Positions 17,662 through 28,010 are shown, counted from the stretch's first letter. The stretch: DNA of 64,000 nucleotides from Sinomicrobium pectinilyticum (GCF_003725735.1 NZ_RJTM01000026.1:34568-98567); one strand, 5' to 3'. Program-made: numbers and translations. The notes: generated by a model not told the origin, from the sequence alone.

Positions 17662-18522
17662 TCAGGAAGTAATATGCTGTTGGAGAACCTGTAAATCCAC
17701 ACGTTCGCCCGACCTTTTCTGTGCAAGAACGGAAGTGCTCTTTTCCGTAAGTTGCAGGATACGGGGATATCCTCCGGTGGTCTGGCAATCCCGCATCAGC
17801 ACAATCATTTTGCCGGAAGGGGTAAGTTGTACGGTGCCCGGTATTGTGGCCGAAGTGATGATACTGAAATCATTGGAAGACAATCGCTCTTCCAGCTGAT
17901 AAGCCATACGGTTGTTTTGTGCAGAAACAGTAAAAGCAGCATTTTCCAGCCGTTTTCTGTCATTTTCCGACAACGTGTCGTATTCCGGTCCGGGACAGAC
18001 TTTAATAAGAGAATCAAAGAGAAAATCATTATCTATCTTGATCTCGATAAGATTTTCTATATCCCCTTTGAAAGGTTCATAAGGCAGCGTACTGCCTTCC
18101 TGTATCCGGGCTGTTTTGGTAACCGGGACATACAACGACCTGCTGTGAAGTACCTTATCCGTTTTTATCCCGCCTTTAATCCCCAGATAAGAACGGATCC
18201 CCTTCTGTAATTTACCGAACGAAAGCACATCTCCCGCTTTTATCCTGACCACACGGTTGTACGGTATTTCCGTTTTATTAAGCGAGGGCTGCATTTCCGC
18301 CCCGGTAATCACAATATGAGTAGGTTCGGAAAATTCCAGTACGGGACCCGTCATGGTTATCTCCACAATGGCTGTATCATCCTCATTATTCAGTAACCTG
18401 TTGGCCAGCACGGCCGAAAAAATATCCATAGCACCCGAAACAGGCACTCCCATATGCCGGTATCCTGTCCTCCCGGTATCCTGAACGGAAGTATAAAAAC
18501 CCGGTTTTAAGACTTTAATCAT
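17662..18522 (-). CDS. pxpC: 5-oxoprolinase subunit C (biotin-dependent carboxyltransferase-like)
   Basis: Third subunit of the bacterial 5-oxoprolinase PxpABC, which opens 5-oxoproline (pyroglutamate) to glutamate with ATP. 286 residues of the KipA/allophanate-hydrolase-subunit-2 family: MIKVLKPGFYTSVQDTGRTG at the start, GVPVSGAMDIFSAVLANRLL, GAEMQPSLNKTEIPYNR, and near the end MIVLMRDCQTTGGYPRILQL. It overlaps the end of pxpB by 8 bases, showing translational coupling. Last gene of the operon. Confidence 0.92.
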   Translation of the reverse strand: MIKVLKPGFYTSVQDTGRTGYRHMGVPVSGAMDIFSAVLANRLLNNEDDTAIVEITMTGPVLEFSEPTHIVITGAEMQPSLNKTEIPYNRVVRIKAGDVLSFGKLQKGIRSYLGIKGGIKTDKVLHSRSLYVPVTKTARIQEGSTLPYEPFKGDIENLIEIKIDNDFLFDSLIKVCPGPEYDTLSENDRKRLENAAFTVSAQNNRMAYQLEERLSSNDFSIITSATIPGTVQLTPSGKMIVLMRDCQTTGGYPRILQLTEKSTSVLAQKRSGERVDLQVLQQHITS

Positions 18523-19252
18523 GCCACTCCTCCTTCTTTATTTTGTATACTCCTGCTGCGGCTTCGATACTTATCAGTTCGTGCTCCGCTTTTTTTATCC
18601 GGAAAAACTTTACCTTGTCACCTACTTTTATTCTGCACGGTTTTTTCCGGGAGGCATCAAACAGCTTAATAGGAGAATTTCCGATAATATTCCAACCTCC
18701 GGGACTTTCCTGCGGATAGACTCCCGTTTGCTTTCCTCCTATGCCCACAGCCCCCTTGGGCACCTTTAGCCTGGGGTCATCTCTCCGGGGAGAAAAAAGT
18801 CGCTCTTCCAATCCGCCCAGGTACATAAATCCCGGCAGAAAACCTATGGCATATACTGTGTATTCTCCTGCCGTATGGAGCCAAATGAGTTCTTCCATAG
18901 GTATGCCTTTCTCCAAAGCAAGTGACGCCGTATCTAATCCGAATTCTTCTTCATAGCATACAGGAATATGCCACAAGTGCCTCTTGACAGTTTTACTTTT
19001 TCTGGCTGTATACAATTTATGTAATTGACGGGTAATTTCCTTGTATCCTGTTTTTTTCGGGAAAATAACCAGGAGGGAATGATATGCAGGTATAAGTTCA
19101 TGTTTATCCCCTAATTCCTTCTGCAGAATATGCCTGAACCTGATAACGTCCTCCAGGATAGCTTCGTCTATACCCTCAGGCCATTCGATAAGAATAGCTT
19201 TCTCTCCCATTGGCTTATATACAAGCTCGTAGTTTTTCAAGGTTGAAGTCAT
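18515..19252 (-). CDS. pxpB: 5-oxoprolinase subunit B
   Basis: KipI/allophanate-hydrolase-subunit-1 family, 245 residues from the ATG at 19252 (a TTG five codons earlier is possible but less likely). Family landmarks: GEKAILIEWPEGIDE near 16, IPAYHSLLVIFP, HIPVCYEEEFGLD, and the conserved AVGIGGKQTGVYPQESPGGWNIIG with the glycine-rich active-site loop. It partners with PxpC to phosphorylate and activate 5-oxoproline. Coupled to pxpC by an 8-base overlap; separated from pxpA by about 255 bases in which no exact promoter box is seen on this strand, so read-through from pxpA is likely. Confidence 0.92.
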   Translation of the reverse strand: MTSTLKNYELVYKPMGEKAILIEWPEGIDEAILEDVIRFRHILQKELGDKHELIPAYHSLLVIFPKKTGYKEITRQLHKLYTARKSKTVKRHLWHIPVCYEEEFGLDTASLALEKGIPMEELIWLHTAGEYTVYAIGFLPGFMYLGGLEERLFSPRRDDPRLKVPKGAVGIGGKQTGVYPQESPGGWNIIGNSPIKLFDASRKKPCRIKVGDKVKFFRIKKAEHELISIEAAAGVYKIKKEEWHD

Positions 19253-19412
19253 ATTGCTAAGTACCAAAAAAACTCCATATTTTAAAAATAAAACCTATGT
19301 AAATTTCTAAGTTATAAACGTTCAATAATTTTATATGATATTGTTTTTGAGTTTGTCGTATAAAAATTGTCTATCATGGATAGCAGGATCACTTTATCTT
19401 TGGATGGGTAGA

Positions 19413-19511
19413 TCACCAACAGGGCGAAAATTCTTTATGGAACTCCTCCATCACCTGATTACCGTTGACCACTACCAAAACCCCGAAGATTTCCGTTGCT
19501 TTTTTAGTCAC
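19413..19511 (-). CDS. Possible 32-codon reading frame between pxpA and pxpB
   Basis: A GTG overlaps the pxpA stop as GTGA and opens a 32-codon frame, MTKKATEIFGVLVVVNGNQV and 12 more residues. Its composition looks protein-like, and the GTGA overlap is a coupling arrangement. There is no known family and no conservation evidence here, so it may be chance or a gene remnant. Confidence 0.2.
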   Translation of the reverse strand: MTKKATEIFGVLVVVNGNQVMEEFHKEFSPCW

Positions 19512-20218
19512 CGGAGACGGTTGTACAGGTATTTAAGTATTTCTACGGCATGAGCATTATCACCGTGCAAACAGAAGGTATCTGCCCTGATTTTTACTTC
19601 GCTGCCATCGGATGTGCGTACTTTTCCCTCTTTTGCCATAAACAACACATGCCGCAGCACTTTTTCCTTATCGAGGATCACAGCTTTTTTTTCCTTCCTT
19701 GAAAGCAGGCTGAGATCATTGTTATAATTACGGTCGGCAAAAGCCTCATAGATTATCCGGAATCCTCTGGCTACAGCTAGTTTTGCGATCTCCGAATTAT
19801 ACGGAACATATAAAGGTACCCGCTCCCTGTATGATATAAGGGCAGATAGAAATATCTCTGCGATGTCTGTTTTCCGGGCCATATCATTATATAAGGCTCC
19901 GTGTGCCTTAATGTGATGCAGCGGTATTCGTTTTTCCCTGAGCACATTTTCGAGCGTTACTACTTGCCGTTGTACACATTTCATCAGTTCTCCTTCTTCC
20001 ATTTTTATGGACTCCCTGCCAAAATTTTCCCGGTCCGGATAAGACGGGTGTGCCCCTGCCCCTACTTTATATTTCACGGCCAGGTCTGCAACTCGTTGCA
20101 TACTTCCCCTATCTCCGGCATGTCCGCCGCAGGCAATACTGCACGAAGATATATAAGGCATCAGCAAATGCTCATTGTCTAGGCCTTCGCCTACGTCACA
20201 ATTCAATTTTATGGACAT
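19508..20218 (-). CDS. pxpA: 5-oxoprolinase subunit A (LamB/YcsF family)
   Basis: 236 residues. Family landmarks are the N-terminal metal-binding-like LNCDVGEGLDNEHLLMPYIS, SCSIACGGHAGD, GAGAHPSYPDRENFGRESI, HIKAHGALYNDMA and the C-terminal DTFCLHGDNAHAVEILKYL. With PxpB and PxpC it forms the ATP-dependent 5-oxoprolinase that recycles pyroglutamate, a by-product of glutamine cyclisation and glutathione-type turnover. It lies 50 bases after an Nramp-family transporter gene, the same pairing known from the Bacillus ycsFG cluster. Confidence 0.94.
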   Translation of the reverse strand: MSIKLNCDVGEGLDNEHLLMPYISSCSIACGGHAGDRGSMQRVADLAVKYKVGAGAHPSYPDRENFGRESIKMEEGELMKCVQRQVVTLENVLREKRIPLHHIKAHGALYNDMARKTDIAEIFLSALISYRERVPLYVPYNSEIAKLAVARGFRIIYEAFADRNYNNDLSLLSRKEKKAVILDKEKVLRHVLFMAKEGKVRTSDGSEVKIRADTFCLHGDNAHAVEILKYLYNRLR

Positions 20219-20268
20219 TCACATCGGTTTTTATATAAATCAAGAGATGTTTTATTAATTATAGAGAG

Positions 20269-21471
20269 TTACCATCCCAAAACTTTGGTAATACTCCGCA
20301 AGCCCAGGAGAATAGTTATAAATATAATAATCCCGGCAATTATATTTTGCCATAAAGTGTTTTTATAAATCCCCAGCACTCCCGAACGATTGACCACCCA
20401 CCATAAAAACAGGGCTATTACAGGCAGTAAAATTCCATTGGCCACCTGTGCAAAAAGAATCTGTTCTATAGGATTAAACCCCAGAGAAGCAAATACGATC
20501 CCTATGCTGATAATTGCCATCCATATCATCCGAAAGCGCATATCCGTGAGGGAAGCCTCCCAGCCAAAACATCCGTTGGCTACATATGCCGCCGCAAGCG
20601 GTGCGGTAACAGAAGAAGTGATTCCGGCAGCAAACAGTCCCGTGGCTATAAAATAGGTGGTATACCTCCCATACAGGGGTTCGAGGCCATGAGCCATATC
20701 CATAGCATTACTTACATCGGTAAGGCCACTGCCCGCTGCAGTAATAATAACTGCCATCGAAACCAGTCCGCCCAGTATTATGGATACGAAGGTATCTTTT
20801 CTTGCCGGTCTCAGGTCTGCTCCGCTACTCCACCGTTCTCTTACCAGTGAAGCATGCAGGAACAGGTTATACGGCACTACGGTTGTCCCTACCAGACCTA
20901 AAATGGTAAAAATACTATCTTTCGGGAACACCGGCAGGAAGGCCCCCTGAAGTACGGCTCCCCAATCGGGCTTCGTGAGTACGGCGGCACACAAAAAGGA
21001 AAAGCTCATGAGTAACACCAGACTTATCATACATCGTTCCAACACTTTATAATTCCCTATCCAGAGAAGGACACATGCTATTCCGCCTATTATCACAGGG
21101 TAAAAGGTAGCGTATGCCTCACCGAAAACTCCTGCGATACCCAGGGAGGCGCCGCTGAGGTTCCCCGCTTCATAAGCTGCATTACCGATAACCACCGCAG
21201 AGAAAACCAATATCATTGCAGGGATTTTCAGCCATTTATCCGACCGTAATTCTCTTTTTATAATTTCAGCTAATCCCTGTCGGGTGAGGATACCTATACG
21301 TACTGCCATTTCCTGCAAAACCACGGTAGCTATTACCGAAAGCACCATAGCCCAGAGCAAAGCATAGCCGAACCCTACTCCGGCCAATGTACATACCGTG
21401 ACCGTACCCGGGCCTATAAATGCTGCAGCTACAAGGGTGCCGGGTCCTATATTTCTGAAAAACCCGAACAT
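20269..21471 (-). CDS. Nramp-family transporter linked to 5-oxoprolinase genes
   Basis: 400 residues with about eleven membrane helices. The N-terminus reads FRNIGPGTLVAAAFIGPGTV, the Nramp TM1 region. In true Mn/Fe Nramps TM1 carries a DPGN-like metal motif; here the equivalent is IGPGTV, without Asp and Asn. That loss, together with its place between DUF2891 and pxpA, argues for a non-metal substrate, perhaps 5-oxoproline or another organic molecule, as has been suggested for YcsG-like proteins. This is inference. The start ATG overlaps the stop of the preceding gene as TGATG, so translation is coupled. Confidence 0.85.
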   Translation of the reverse strand: MFGFFRNIGPGTLVAAAFIGPGTVTVCTLAGVGFGYALLWAMVLSVIATVVLQEMAVRIGILTRQGLAEIIKRELRSDKWLKIPAMILVFSAVVIGNAAYEAGNLSGASLGIAGVFGEAYATFYPVIIGGIACVLLWIGNYKVLERCMISLVLLMSFSFLCAAVLTKPDWGAVLQGAFLPVFPKDSIFTILGLVGTTVVPYNLFLHASLVRERWSSGADLRPARKDTFVSIILGGLVSMAVIITAAGSGLTDVSNAMDMAHGLEPLYGRYTTYFIATGLFAAGITSSVTAPLAAAYVANGCFGWEASLTDMRFRMIWMAIISIGIVFASLGFNPIEQILFAQVANGILLPVIALFLWWVVNRSGVLGIYKNTLWQNIIAGIIIFITILLGLRSITKVLGW

Positions 21472-22565
21472 CAGTACGCGGAGTTCAGTGCATACACCGC
21501 AAAAGACCCCAGCCAGTGCGTTCCTTCGTAATTGTCATCTACAATATGCGGAAGCGAATGGAGCACATGGTCATTTGCTATCCGTTTTAAATGAGCGTAT
21601 TCCGGCAAATCCCTCGCTATACCGTAAAGACACCAGGCCCGGCTGAAATTTACACCATCCAGATGCACCAGCTTACCATCTTCCCGGTCCGATACTTTTC
21701 CCTGTTCCAGACTAAAGGATTTGTTTTTTAACTGTGGCAGGAATTTCCGCAGCCAGTGACCGAATTCTTCTCTGGGCAATACTCTTCGCATGATATCCGC
21801 TTCTTCTAGGCACGGGGACAGAAAGTCAAAACCTCCCGGTTCCCAGGTGATAGGACAATCCGTATCCTGCAGGTAAAAATCCCTCGCCCTTACGGTAATG
21901 AGTTCCGACAGTACAGTATCATTTACCGTCTTTGCATAGTCATAAGCAAAAGTAAGCCCGAATGCCGTGTTGGAATGTTCACCTATACGTATGGGGTAAT
22001 TCAGTTTCGGGAGAAAATTTATATAACCATTTACAATAACCTCCGAGAGCGGTTGCAGGTTTTCTTCCAGTTCTCTTGCCAAAGGATCGTTCCAGGTATG
22101 CAATTCTTCGGCCAGCTTCAGTAACCAGGCCCATCCGTAAGTCCGTTCGTAAGAGGGTTCTTTGGAAAAATACACTATTTCCTGCAATATATTTTCACGG
22201 GAAATATTTTCTTTTAATTTTTTTCTGGCTTCTTCTGCCCGTTCCATGTCCGGAAATTGTTTGAGCAGGTTTACCAGCATCCAATGCCCATGTACGGAAG
22301 AATGCCAGTCAAAACAACCGTAAAAGGCAGGGTGCAGACTTTCGGGAGATTGAAGGTCCGTAGAATCATTTAAAGTCTGGTTCAGTTTATTCGGATACTC
22401 GGTTTGCATGCAGGCCAGTGGTAATGCGGCCAACCTGCCGGCCTCTTCGGAAGTAAGTCTTAAGGCCCTGGTCCCGGGTTCCGGATTTTCCGGTTTTTTA
22501 CGCGGCTGATCGGGCGTACAGGACATGAGGAGTAAAAAGATGAAAACAGTAGATAATAGCTTCAT
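21471..22565 (-). CDS. DUF2891-like lipoprotein
   Basis: 364 residues from the ATG at 22565, which starts a lipoprotein signal (MKLLSTVFIFLLLMSCTPDQ). The mature part looks like the DUF2891 family: LHPAFYGCFDWHSSVHGHWM near 90, NYPIRIGEHSNTAFGLTFAY, then DFLSPCLEEADIMRRVLP and VNFSRAWCLYGIARDLPEY. The alternation of helices and conserved His, Trp and Glu residues suggests an alpha/alpha barrel of glycosidase or lyase type, but no reaction is known. First gene of the operon with the Nramp-like transporter (TGATG overlap) and pxpABC, which hints at processing or capture of a pyroglutamate-containing or related compound in the periplasm. Confidence 0.8.
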   Translation of the reverse strand: MKLLSTVFIFLLLMSCTPDQPRKKPENPEPGTRALRLTSEEAGRLAALPLACMQTEYPNKLNQTLNDSTDLQSPESLHPAFYGCFDWHSSVHGHWMLVNLLKQFPDMERAEEARKKLKENISRENILQEIVYFSKEPSYERTYGWAWLLKLAEELHTWNDPLARELEENLQPLSEVIVNGYINFLPKLNYPIRIGEHSNTAFGLTFAYDYAKTVNDTVLSELITVRARDFYLQDTDCPITWEPGGFDFLSPCLEEADIMRRVLPREEFGHWLRKFLPQLKNKSFSLEQGKVSDREDGKLVHLDGVNFSRAWCLYGIARDLPEYAHLKRIANDHVLHSLPHIVDDNYEGTHWLGSFAVYALNSAY

Positions 22566-22605
22566 ATGATATATCAGATATAAAATTTCAAAAATGGATT
22601 TAAAA

Positions 22606-24141
22606 TCAGGCCAGCCAGCCTTCCCTGTCAAGGCTTCGGTACTGAATAGCTTCGCTGATATGGTTTCCCGAGATGTTTTCAGTATGTTCCAGGTCGGCTA
22701 TGGTCCGGGCTACTTTCAATATGCGGTCATAGGCCCTTGCGGAGAGGTTGAGCCTTTCCATGGCGTTTTTAAGCAATGTTTTGGAAGCATCGTCCAGTTC
22801 ACAGTATTCCCGGATCTGCCTGGTATTCATTTGGGCATTATAATGGGTGTTTTTGACTTCTTTAAATCTCTCGGATTGTATTTTTCTGGCAGCCGTAACC
22901 CGTTTCCGTATTTCCCTGCTTCCTTCTCCCCTGCGATGATCCGACAGTTTCTCGAACGGAACGGGCGTCACTTCTATATGAATATCTATGCGGTCCAGGA
23001 GTGGCCCTGATATCTTCCCGAGATAACGTTGCATTTCTGCGGGAGAAGATGTTATGGGTGCATCCGGATCGTTAAAATATCCGCCCGGGCTCGGGTTCAT
23101 GCTGGCCACAAGCATGAAGGAAGACGGATAGGTAACGGTAAATTTTGCCCGTGATATGGTAACTTCCCTGTCTTCCAGCGGCTGTCTCATCACTTCCAGC
23201 ACGCCCCGTTTAAATTCCGGGAGTTCGTCCAGAAAAAGAACACCGTTATGCGAAAGTGATATTTCCCCGGGCTGGGGATAGGTGCCGCCACCCACAAGAG
23301 CGACATCCGAGATCGTGTGATGGGGCGAGCGGAACGGTCGCTGTACCATCAATCCCGAATGGTCCGTGCGCCCCGCCACACTGTGGATTTTGGTCGTTTC
23401 CACCGCTTCATTGAGCGTCATGGGCGGAAGGATACTGGGCAAGCGTTTGGCCAGCATGGTCTTTCCGGAACCCGGCGGCCCTATCAGGATAATATTATGT
23501 CCGCCCGCAGCGGCGATTTCCATACATCGTTTAATACTTTCCTGCCCTTTAACATCTACAAAATCATACTCCGGAAAATCCAGCTTGCTATAAAATTCCT
23601 CCTGGTGGTCTACCAGCGTCCTTTCCAGTGGCTTCCTGCCATCGAAGTGGTCTATGACCTCCCGTATATTCTGAACTCCGTAGACCTCAATACCTTCTAC
23701 TACCGCAGCTTCCCTGGCATTCTGTTCCGGAAGAATAAACTTTGTGAACCCTTCTTCACAGGCCCGGAACGCAATGGGCAGTGCTCCTTTTATGGGTTGC
23801 AGGCTACCGTCCAGCGAAAGTTCCCCCATGATAATATAGTGTTCAATACCTTCGCTTTTTATTTGCCCGGAAGCAGCAAGAATGCCAACGGCGAGGGTAA
23901 GGTCGTAAGCGGAGCCTTCCTTTCGCAGGTCTGCAGGGGCCATATTAATGGTAATCTTTTTACCGGGTATTTTATATCCGTTGTTGAGCAATGCAGCAGC
24001 AATTCTGTAATTACTCTCTTTAATGGCATTGTCGGGAAGCCCCACAAGATGATACCCTACGCCTACCGCTACATTAACCTCTACGGTGATGGTGGTAGCT
24101 TCCACCCCAAAAACAGCACTTCCGAATATTTTTGTCAGCAT
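22606..24141 (-). CDS. YifB/ComM family magnesium-chelatase-like AAA+ ATPase
   Basis: 511 residues from the ATG at 24141 ([20 protein letters not shown]); the earlier ATG at 24177 adds 12 atypical residues. N-terminal Lon-protease-like domain ([39 protein letters not shown]), then the AAA+ core with Walker [21 protein letters not shown] near 210, Walker [12 protein letters not shown], and a C-terminal Mg-chelatase domain with [18 protein letters not shown]. ComM is a hexameric helicase that promotes branch migration of recombining DNA during natural transformation. Its presence does not prove competence, as the gene is widespread. Confidence 0.94.
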   Translation of the reverse strand: MLTKIFGSAVFGVEATTITVEVNVAVGVGYHLVGLPDNAIKESNYRIAAALLNNGYKIPGKKITINMAPADLRKEGSAYDLTLAVGILAASGQIKSEGIEHYIIMGELSLDGSLQPIKGALPIAFRACEEGFTKFILPEQNAREAAVVEGIEVYGVQNIREVIDHFDGRKPLERTLVDHQEEFYSKLDFPEYDFVDVKGQESIKRCMEIAAAGGHNIILIGPPGSGKTMLAKRLPSILPPMTLNEAVETTKIHSVAGRTDHSGLMVQRPFRSPHHTISDVALVGGGTYPQPGEISLSHNGVLFLDELPEFKRGVLEVMRQPLEDREVTISRAKFTVTYPSSFMLVASMNPSPGGYFNDPDAPITSSPAEMQRYLGKISGPLLDRIDIHIEVTPVPFEKLSDHRRGEGSREIRKRVTAARKIQSERFKEVKNTHYNAQMNTRQIREYCELDDASKTLLKNAMERLNLSARAYDRILKVARTIADLEHTENISGNHISEAIQYRSLDREGWLA

Positions 24142-24440
24142 TTGCTCTTTTTTGTTTAAAAATATAAAAATTAACAAATATGTAAGGGAAGCTTCTTAAC
24201 TTTGTTTTTAAGCTGTAAAGTCATTTTTATGTTTTACCTGCATCATTTGTATATAACCTACTGGAAAGTAAAATCGCTTATAGGAGTCTGTTAGGGCTCT
24301 GTGGCGGCTATTTTCTCTATATCCTATCATTATTTATTTTTTGAACCTTTTACCCGGTCTGCGCGGACATGCGGGATTTGATTTGATATTTCAGGTTTTT
24401 CCGATGCCGGCTGTTACGGCCACTAACAACGCAACACGCC

Positions 24441-25244
24441 ATGAAGAAAGAAACAATTATAGAAAACATTATAAAGAACAAGCAGAATCCAAACCTGAAG
24501 TTCGAACTGAAGGAAAAAACCGAAGCCTTCTCTTCTCAGTTATTTTATACCTTATTTGACAGTGACACCTCCGTGGTGGACAACATCAATCAGCTGGAGG
24601 AAGAATTTCAGAAGATCGTGGACCTCGCCTGCTGGGCTCCGGGAAAACCCTGCGGAAAGATCTGGGAGAATTATCTCAATGAACTCCCGGAAATCCTCAG
24701 GAAGCTCAACCTGGATGCCAAAGCTATCGTAGAAAACGACCCGGCGTCCCGTACCATAGAAGAAGTATGTCTTGCCTATCCCGGTTTTTATGCCATAGCC
24801 ATTTACAGGTTGAGCAGGCCGCTGCATTTATACGGATTACCCATTGTTCCGAGGTTAATGACCGAATATGCGCACAGGCTCACCGGTGTGGATATCAACC
24901 CGGGAGCACAAATAGGTGAATCATTTTTTATAGATCATGCCACGGGTATTGTCATCGGAGAAACTACGATAATCAAAGATCATGTGAAAATTTATCAGGG
25001 AGTTACTCTCGGGGCCCTGCACGTAGAGAAATCACTGACCGATATAAAACGACATCCCACCGTAGAGAGCAATGTAACCATTTATGCCAATGCCACCATA
25101 CTCGGAGGAGAAACAGTCATAGGAGCCAACAGTATCATAGGAGGAAACGTGTGGCTCACCGAGTCCGTTCCGGAGAACTCGCTGGTGTACCACACGCCCG
25201 ATATTAAAATAAAAGCCAACAGTAAAATAAAAAGTGATAATTAA
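24441..25244 (+). CDS. cysE: Serine O-acetyltransferase
   Basis: Transfers acetyl from acetyl-CoA to serine to give O-acetylserine, the precursor of cysteine. 267 residues: a helical N-terminal half, then a left-handed beta-helix of hexapeptide repeats from about residue 150 ([43 protein letters not shown]). The catalytic His is in DHATG and the second conserved His in the stretch [21 protein letters not shown]-terminal [20 protein letters not shown] is also typical. A TAACTTTG box lies far upstream at 24197-24204, so the leader would be about 235 bases long if it is used. Its stop codon is 4 bases from the stop of the convergent DUF5695-like gene. Confidence 0.93.
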   Translation: MKKETIIENIIKNKQNPNLKFELKEKTEAFSSQLFYTLFDSDTSVVDNINQLEEEFQKIVDLACWAPGKPCGKIWENYLNELPEILRKLNLDAKAIVENDPASRTIEEVCLAYPGFYAIAIYRLSRPLHLYGLPIVPRLMTEYAHRLTGVDINPGAQIGESFFIDHATGIVIGETTIIKDHVKIYQGVTLGALHVEKSLTDIKRHPTVESNVTIYANATILGGETVIGANSIIGGNVWLTESVPENSLVYHTPDIKIKANSKIKSDN

Positions 25245-25248
25245 TTGC

Positions 25249-27960
25249 TTACAGCTTTACTTTTACGGTTTTCTTTTTTAAAGGAATTTTATAAGCTCCC
25301 CGTTCTTTTTCATAGGGGAGTTTTTTGGTTATACTCCCTGCAGAAAGATAAGCTACCGGGGTATATTTGTCCTTTGCATTTAAAATGAGTTCTACTTCTC
25401 CCGACTGCGGATTGTAATTTATCTGTTTGAAAGTTCCGGCATCCAGGGTAAGCCACAGCTTTTCCGGTGCAAGATATATTTTATTTTTACCGGCCGTTGT
25501 CAGCTGTACTTCTATTTTTTCGTCTTTTACCGTACAGTTCCCTCCGAAAGCAAGCCATCCTTTATCCTCATCCCTGGTGATGTATGTCGCCGAATTTACG
25601 GCATATCCGAAAAACCCGGAACCGTAATCACCGGAAAGGCCGTCTATTTTCAGTGTCGAAGGAAAGGAATGAAATGCTGCAGGTCCAAATCCGTCTTCGG
25701 TAATATTGGAAATCGCCCCCAGCAGTCCGCCATACCCCACTTTTAAAAGATATAAATCCTCCGGGTGTTTCCGGTAATGAGTGAGCACGGGAATAGCATT
25801 CAGCCCGGAACCATAGTGATGTATCTGTCTTTCAATACGCGAAAGTTTTCCTCCATAAAGAAAATCCCAGTATCGCCTGGCATTTCCGTTATATGCCCAA
25901 TGCGGCATTACCGGCATATAGGCCAGTATGGCATTAAGGGTGACCGCTGCTTTTTCGTCAAATCCGAAATAATCGGACCACATATATACTTCTTCCTGAC
26001 CGGTAGAGTCCCAGGGCATTTCGCTTCCGAAAGGATAATTGAGGCTTTTCCAGTGCAGGGCCCTTTCTTTCATCCGGTTTTCCAGGTCGGCAGCCATGGT
26101 GCTGTAATTCTCTCTCTTCAGGTCCTTGAGTATATTCAGAAAAACGGTACCTTCCATTTGTCCGAACTGGGCATAATGCGGGGCGAGTTTCTGCATGGCA
26201 ACAGCAGTCCTGTATGCTTGCTCAAGATACCATTCCCACGGATGATTGGTTACCAGTCCGTCCCTGTAACGGGCCAGACGATACATTACCCAGTATGCTG
26301 CTGCCACATGCGGATAATTATAAGAACGGCCTACATCATCTGCGCCTTTTTTATCCCATGCAGCCCAGGTACCGTAATTGACATTTTTATCATATGTGCC
26401 GGCAGGCATCTTTTCAGGTTCGTAATAAAAGACACTTTTCTTAACTCCGTATTTCTGTGGTCCTTCACTGTGCTGGATGGTCCCCCAAAGTGTTTCATCG
26501 ATAAAACGTTGTAGTTTTTCCACTTCTTCCTTGTCCGGCTGCACCAATTGCTTCATCACGGCACCAAGCCAGCTTCCGGCTCCTCCTTCATCGCTTAATC
26601 CCGCAATCCATGCACGACTGTCCTGAGTAACCTGTCGTTTTTCTTCATAATCATAACTTATTACCGAAGGATTACGATGAAACGGGTCCCCCTTTTCATC
26701 GAACCATTGTTCGGTAAGCAGGAAATGCCCAAAATCTTTCACCACTTCTTCCTCCGGCTTTATGACATTGTAATGGATGGTCTGCTCCAGTCCGTCAGCA
26801 TAATGTACCGTTACACGGGATCTTCCCCATCTTTTTCCCGTAACCCTGAATTTCTTCGCGCCGGAAGCCGTAGTGCCTTCCCGCTCGATCTTCAGAGCAC
26901 CTTCGGGCTCTACCTCGAAATCTTCGATGTTTTCTCCATACTGTAGAAAAAGTAGGGCATGTACGTCCATGGGCAATACATATCCCGGAACCCCCATGGC
27001 TACGGGACGCTTTTCTTCTCTTAATACTTCCGGTTTCTGCCGGACCCCGTCGGTAAGCACAAACCGGAGTGCATAATTGCGGATTTCCCCCGGGCGGAGT
27101 ATTTGTGATGTAGGACGGTTCCATTGTTCCACACCTTCCCAATCTGTTTCGGCATAAGCCTTGCTATGGGCCATCCATTCGTGAAATCCTTCGAAAACTA
27201 TACTTCTGGGCGTAGGATCTTCCAGTACCGGCCGGTAAGCTTCGAAAGACATATTTTCTTCGGGAAGCACCAAAAGATCAGGGCCATTACCGTGAAGTCT
27301 TTTCACTTCCAGGTATCCGGCGTCCTTTCCGATATAAGGATCAAAAAATACATTCTGGGCATGGGCTTCATCCAAAGATTTGCCTTCCAGAATATTGTTG
27401 AATATCATGGGGATGCCGAGAGCACCTATTTCCACATCGGATGCGGAAGTATTGGTAAGTTCAAATCGCATCACCAGCGAACCGTCCTTCATTTCGTAAT
27501 AACGTTTTACCGAAAGTGGTATGTCGTCCGGAAGGGTATTGGCCAGATCGGCCGCCGCAAGTATATTGCCCGAAGTTTCCAATGCTTCTACTGCTGATCT
27601 TTTGGTTGCAGTAGTATAATTTTTCCAGGTTTCTCCCGGGATACGGAGCCTCAGATTAAGGTCCCCGAGGTGGAACAGACTGTCCTTGTCCCGGACAGCT
27701 AAACGGTCTCCCGGCGTAAAATCAAACTCGGGGACGGATACCGGAAACAAACCGGCTACGGTCTGGGATGATTTCACAAGTTTTAACCGGAAGTCCCCGG
27801 CATCAATGGTATTAAATCCTTCTTCCAATGCCAGTACCGAAGGACGCTTGGTAATCCGGCTCCAGTAATCCTGCGCAATTGTGGCCTGCAATGTCAGCAG
27901 CAACAGAACTACGGGAATCCGGTTCTTTAAAAATTTAATCATTCTACTATTCCTGTTCAT
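25249..27960 (-). CDS. Exported DUF5695-like protein, probably glycan-related
   Basis: 903 residues with a signal peptide (VVLLLLTLQATIAQ near residue 25). The mature protein combines an N-terminal beta-rich region (to about 400), a middle helical region with many Trp and Tyr residues (WYLEQAYRTAVAMQKLAPHY near 590) resembling the alpha/alpha toroid of glycoside hydrolases and lyases, and a C-terminal beta domain. I recognise it as DUF5695-like by overall pattern; no reaction is known. It lies 50 bases downstream of a GH51 arabinofuranosidase on the same strand, so a role in arabinose-containing glycan breakdown is likely. It could be a retaining or inverting hydrolase of a family not yet characterised. 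Confidence 0.7.
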   Translation of the reverse strand: MNRNSRMIKFLKNRIPVVLLLLTLQATIAQDYWSRITKRPSVLALEEGFNTIDAGDFRLKLVKSSQTVAGLFPVSVPEFDFTPGDRLAVRDKDSLFHLGDLNLRLRIPGETWKNYTTATKRSAVEALETSGNILAAADLANTLPDDIPLSVKRYYEMKDGSLVMRFELTNTSASDVEIGALGIPMIFNNILEGKSLDEAHAQNVFFDPYIGKDAGYLEVKRLHGNGPDLLVLPEENMSFEAYRPVLEDPTPRSIVFEGFHEWMAHSKAYAETDWEGVEQWNRPTSQILRPGEIRNYALRFVLTDGVRQKPEVLREEKRPVAMGVPGYVLPMDVHALLFLQYGENIEDFEVEPEGALKIEREGTTASGAKKFRVTGKRWGRSRVTVHYADGLEQTIHYNVIKPEEEVVKDFGHFLLTEQWFDEKGDPFHRNPSVISYDYEEKRQVTQDSRAWIAGLSDEGGAGSWLGAVMKQLVQPDKEEVEKLQRFIDETLWGTIQHSEGPQKYGVKKSVFYYEPEKMPAGTYDKNVNYGTWAAWDKKGADDVGRSYNYPHVAAAYWVMYRLARYRDGLVTNHPWEWYLEQAYRTAVAMQKLAPHYAQFGQMEGTVFLNILKDLKRENYSTMAADLENRMKERALHWKSLNYPFGSEMPWDSTGQEEVYMWSDYFGFDEKAAVTLNAILAYMPVMPHWAYNGNARRYWDFLYGGKLSRIERQIHHYGSGLNAIPVLTHYRKHPEDLYLLKVGYGGLLGAISNITEDGFGPAAFHSFPSTLKIDGLSGDYGSGFFGYAVNSATYITRDEDKGWLAFGGNCTVKDEKIEVQLTTAGKNKIYLAPEKLWLTLDAGTFKQINYNPQSGEVELILNAKDKYTPVAYLSAGSITKKLPYEKERGAYKIPLKKKTVKVKL

Positions 27961-28010
27961 ATTTATAAATTAATTCTCCTTAATTAAAAAGCGGGTTCCC
28001 ATTTTATATC

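Noticed and set aside
23317..24159. 280-codon frame antisense to the YifB/ComM gene
   Set aside because: It lies inside a well-supported AAA+ gene and contains no family motif.
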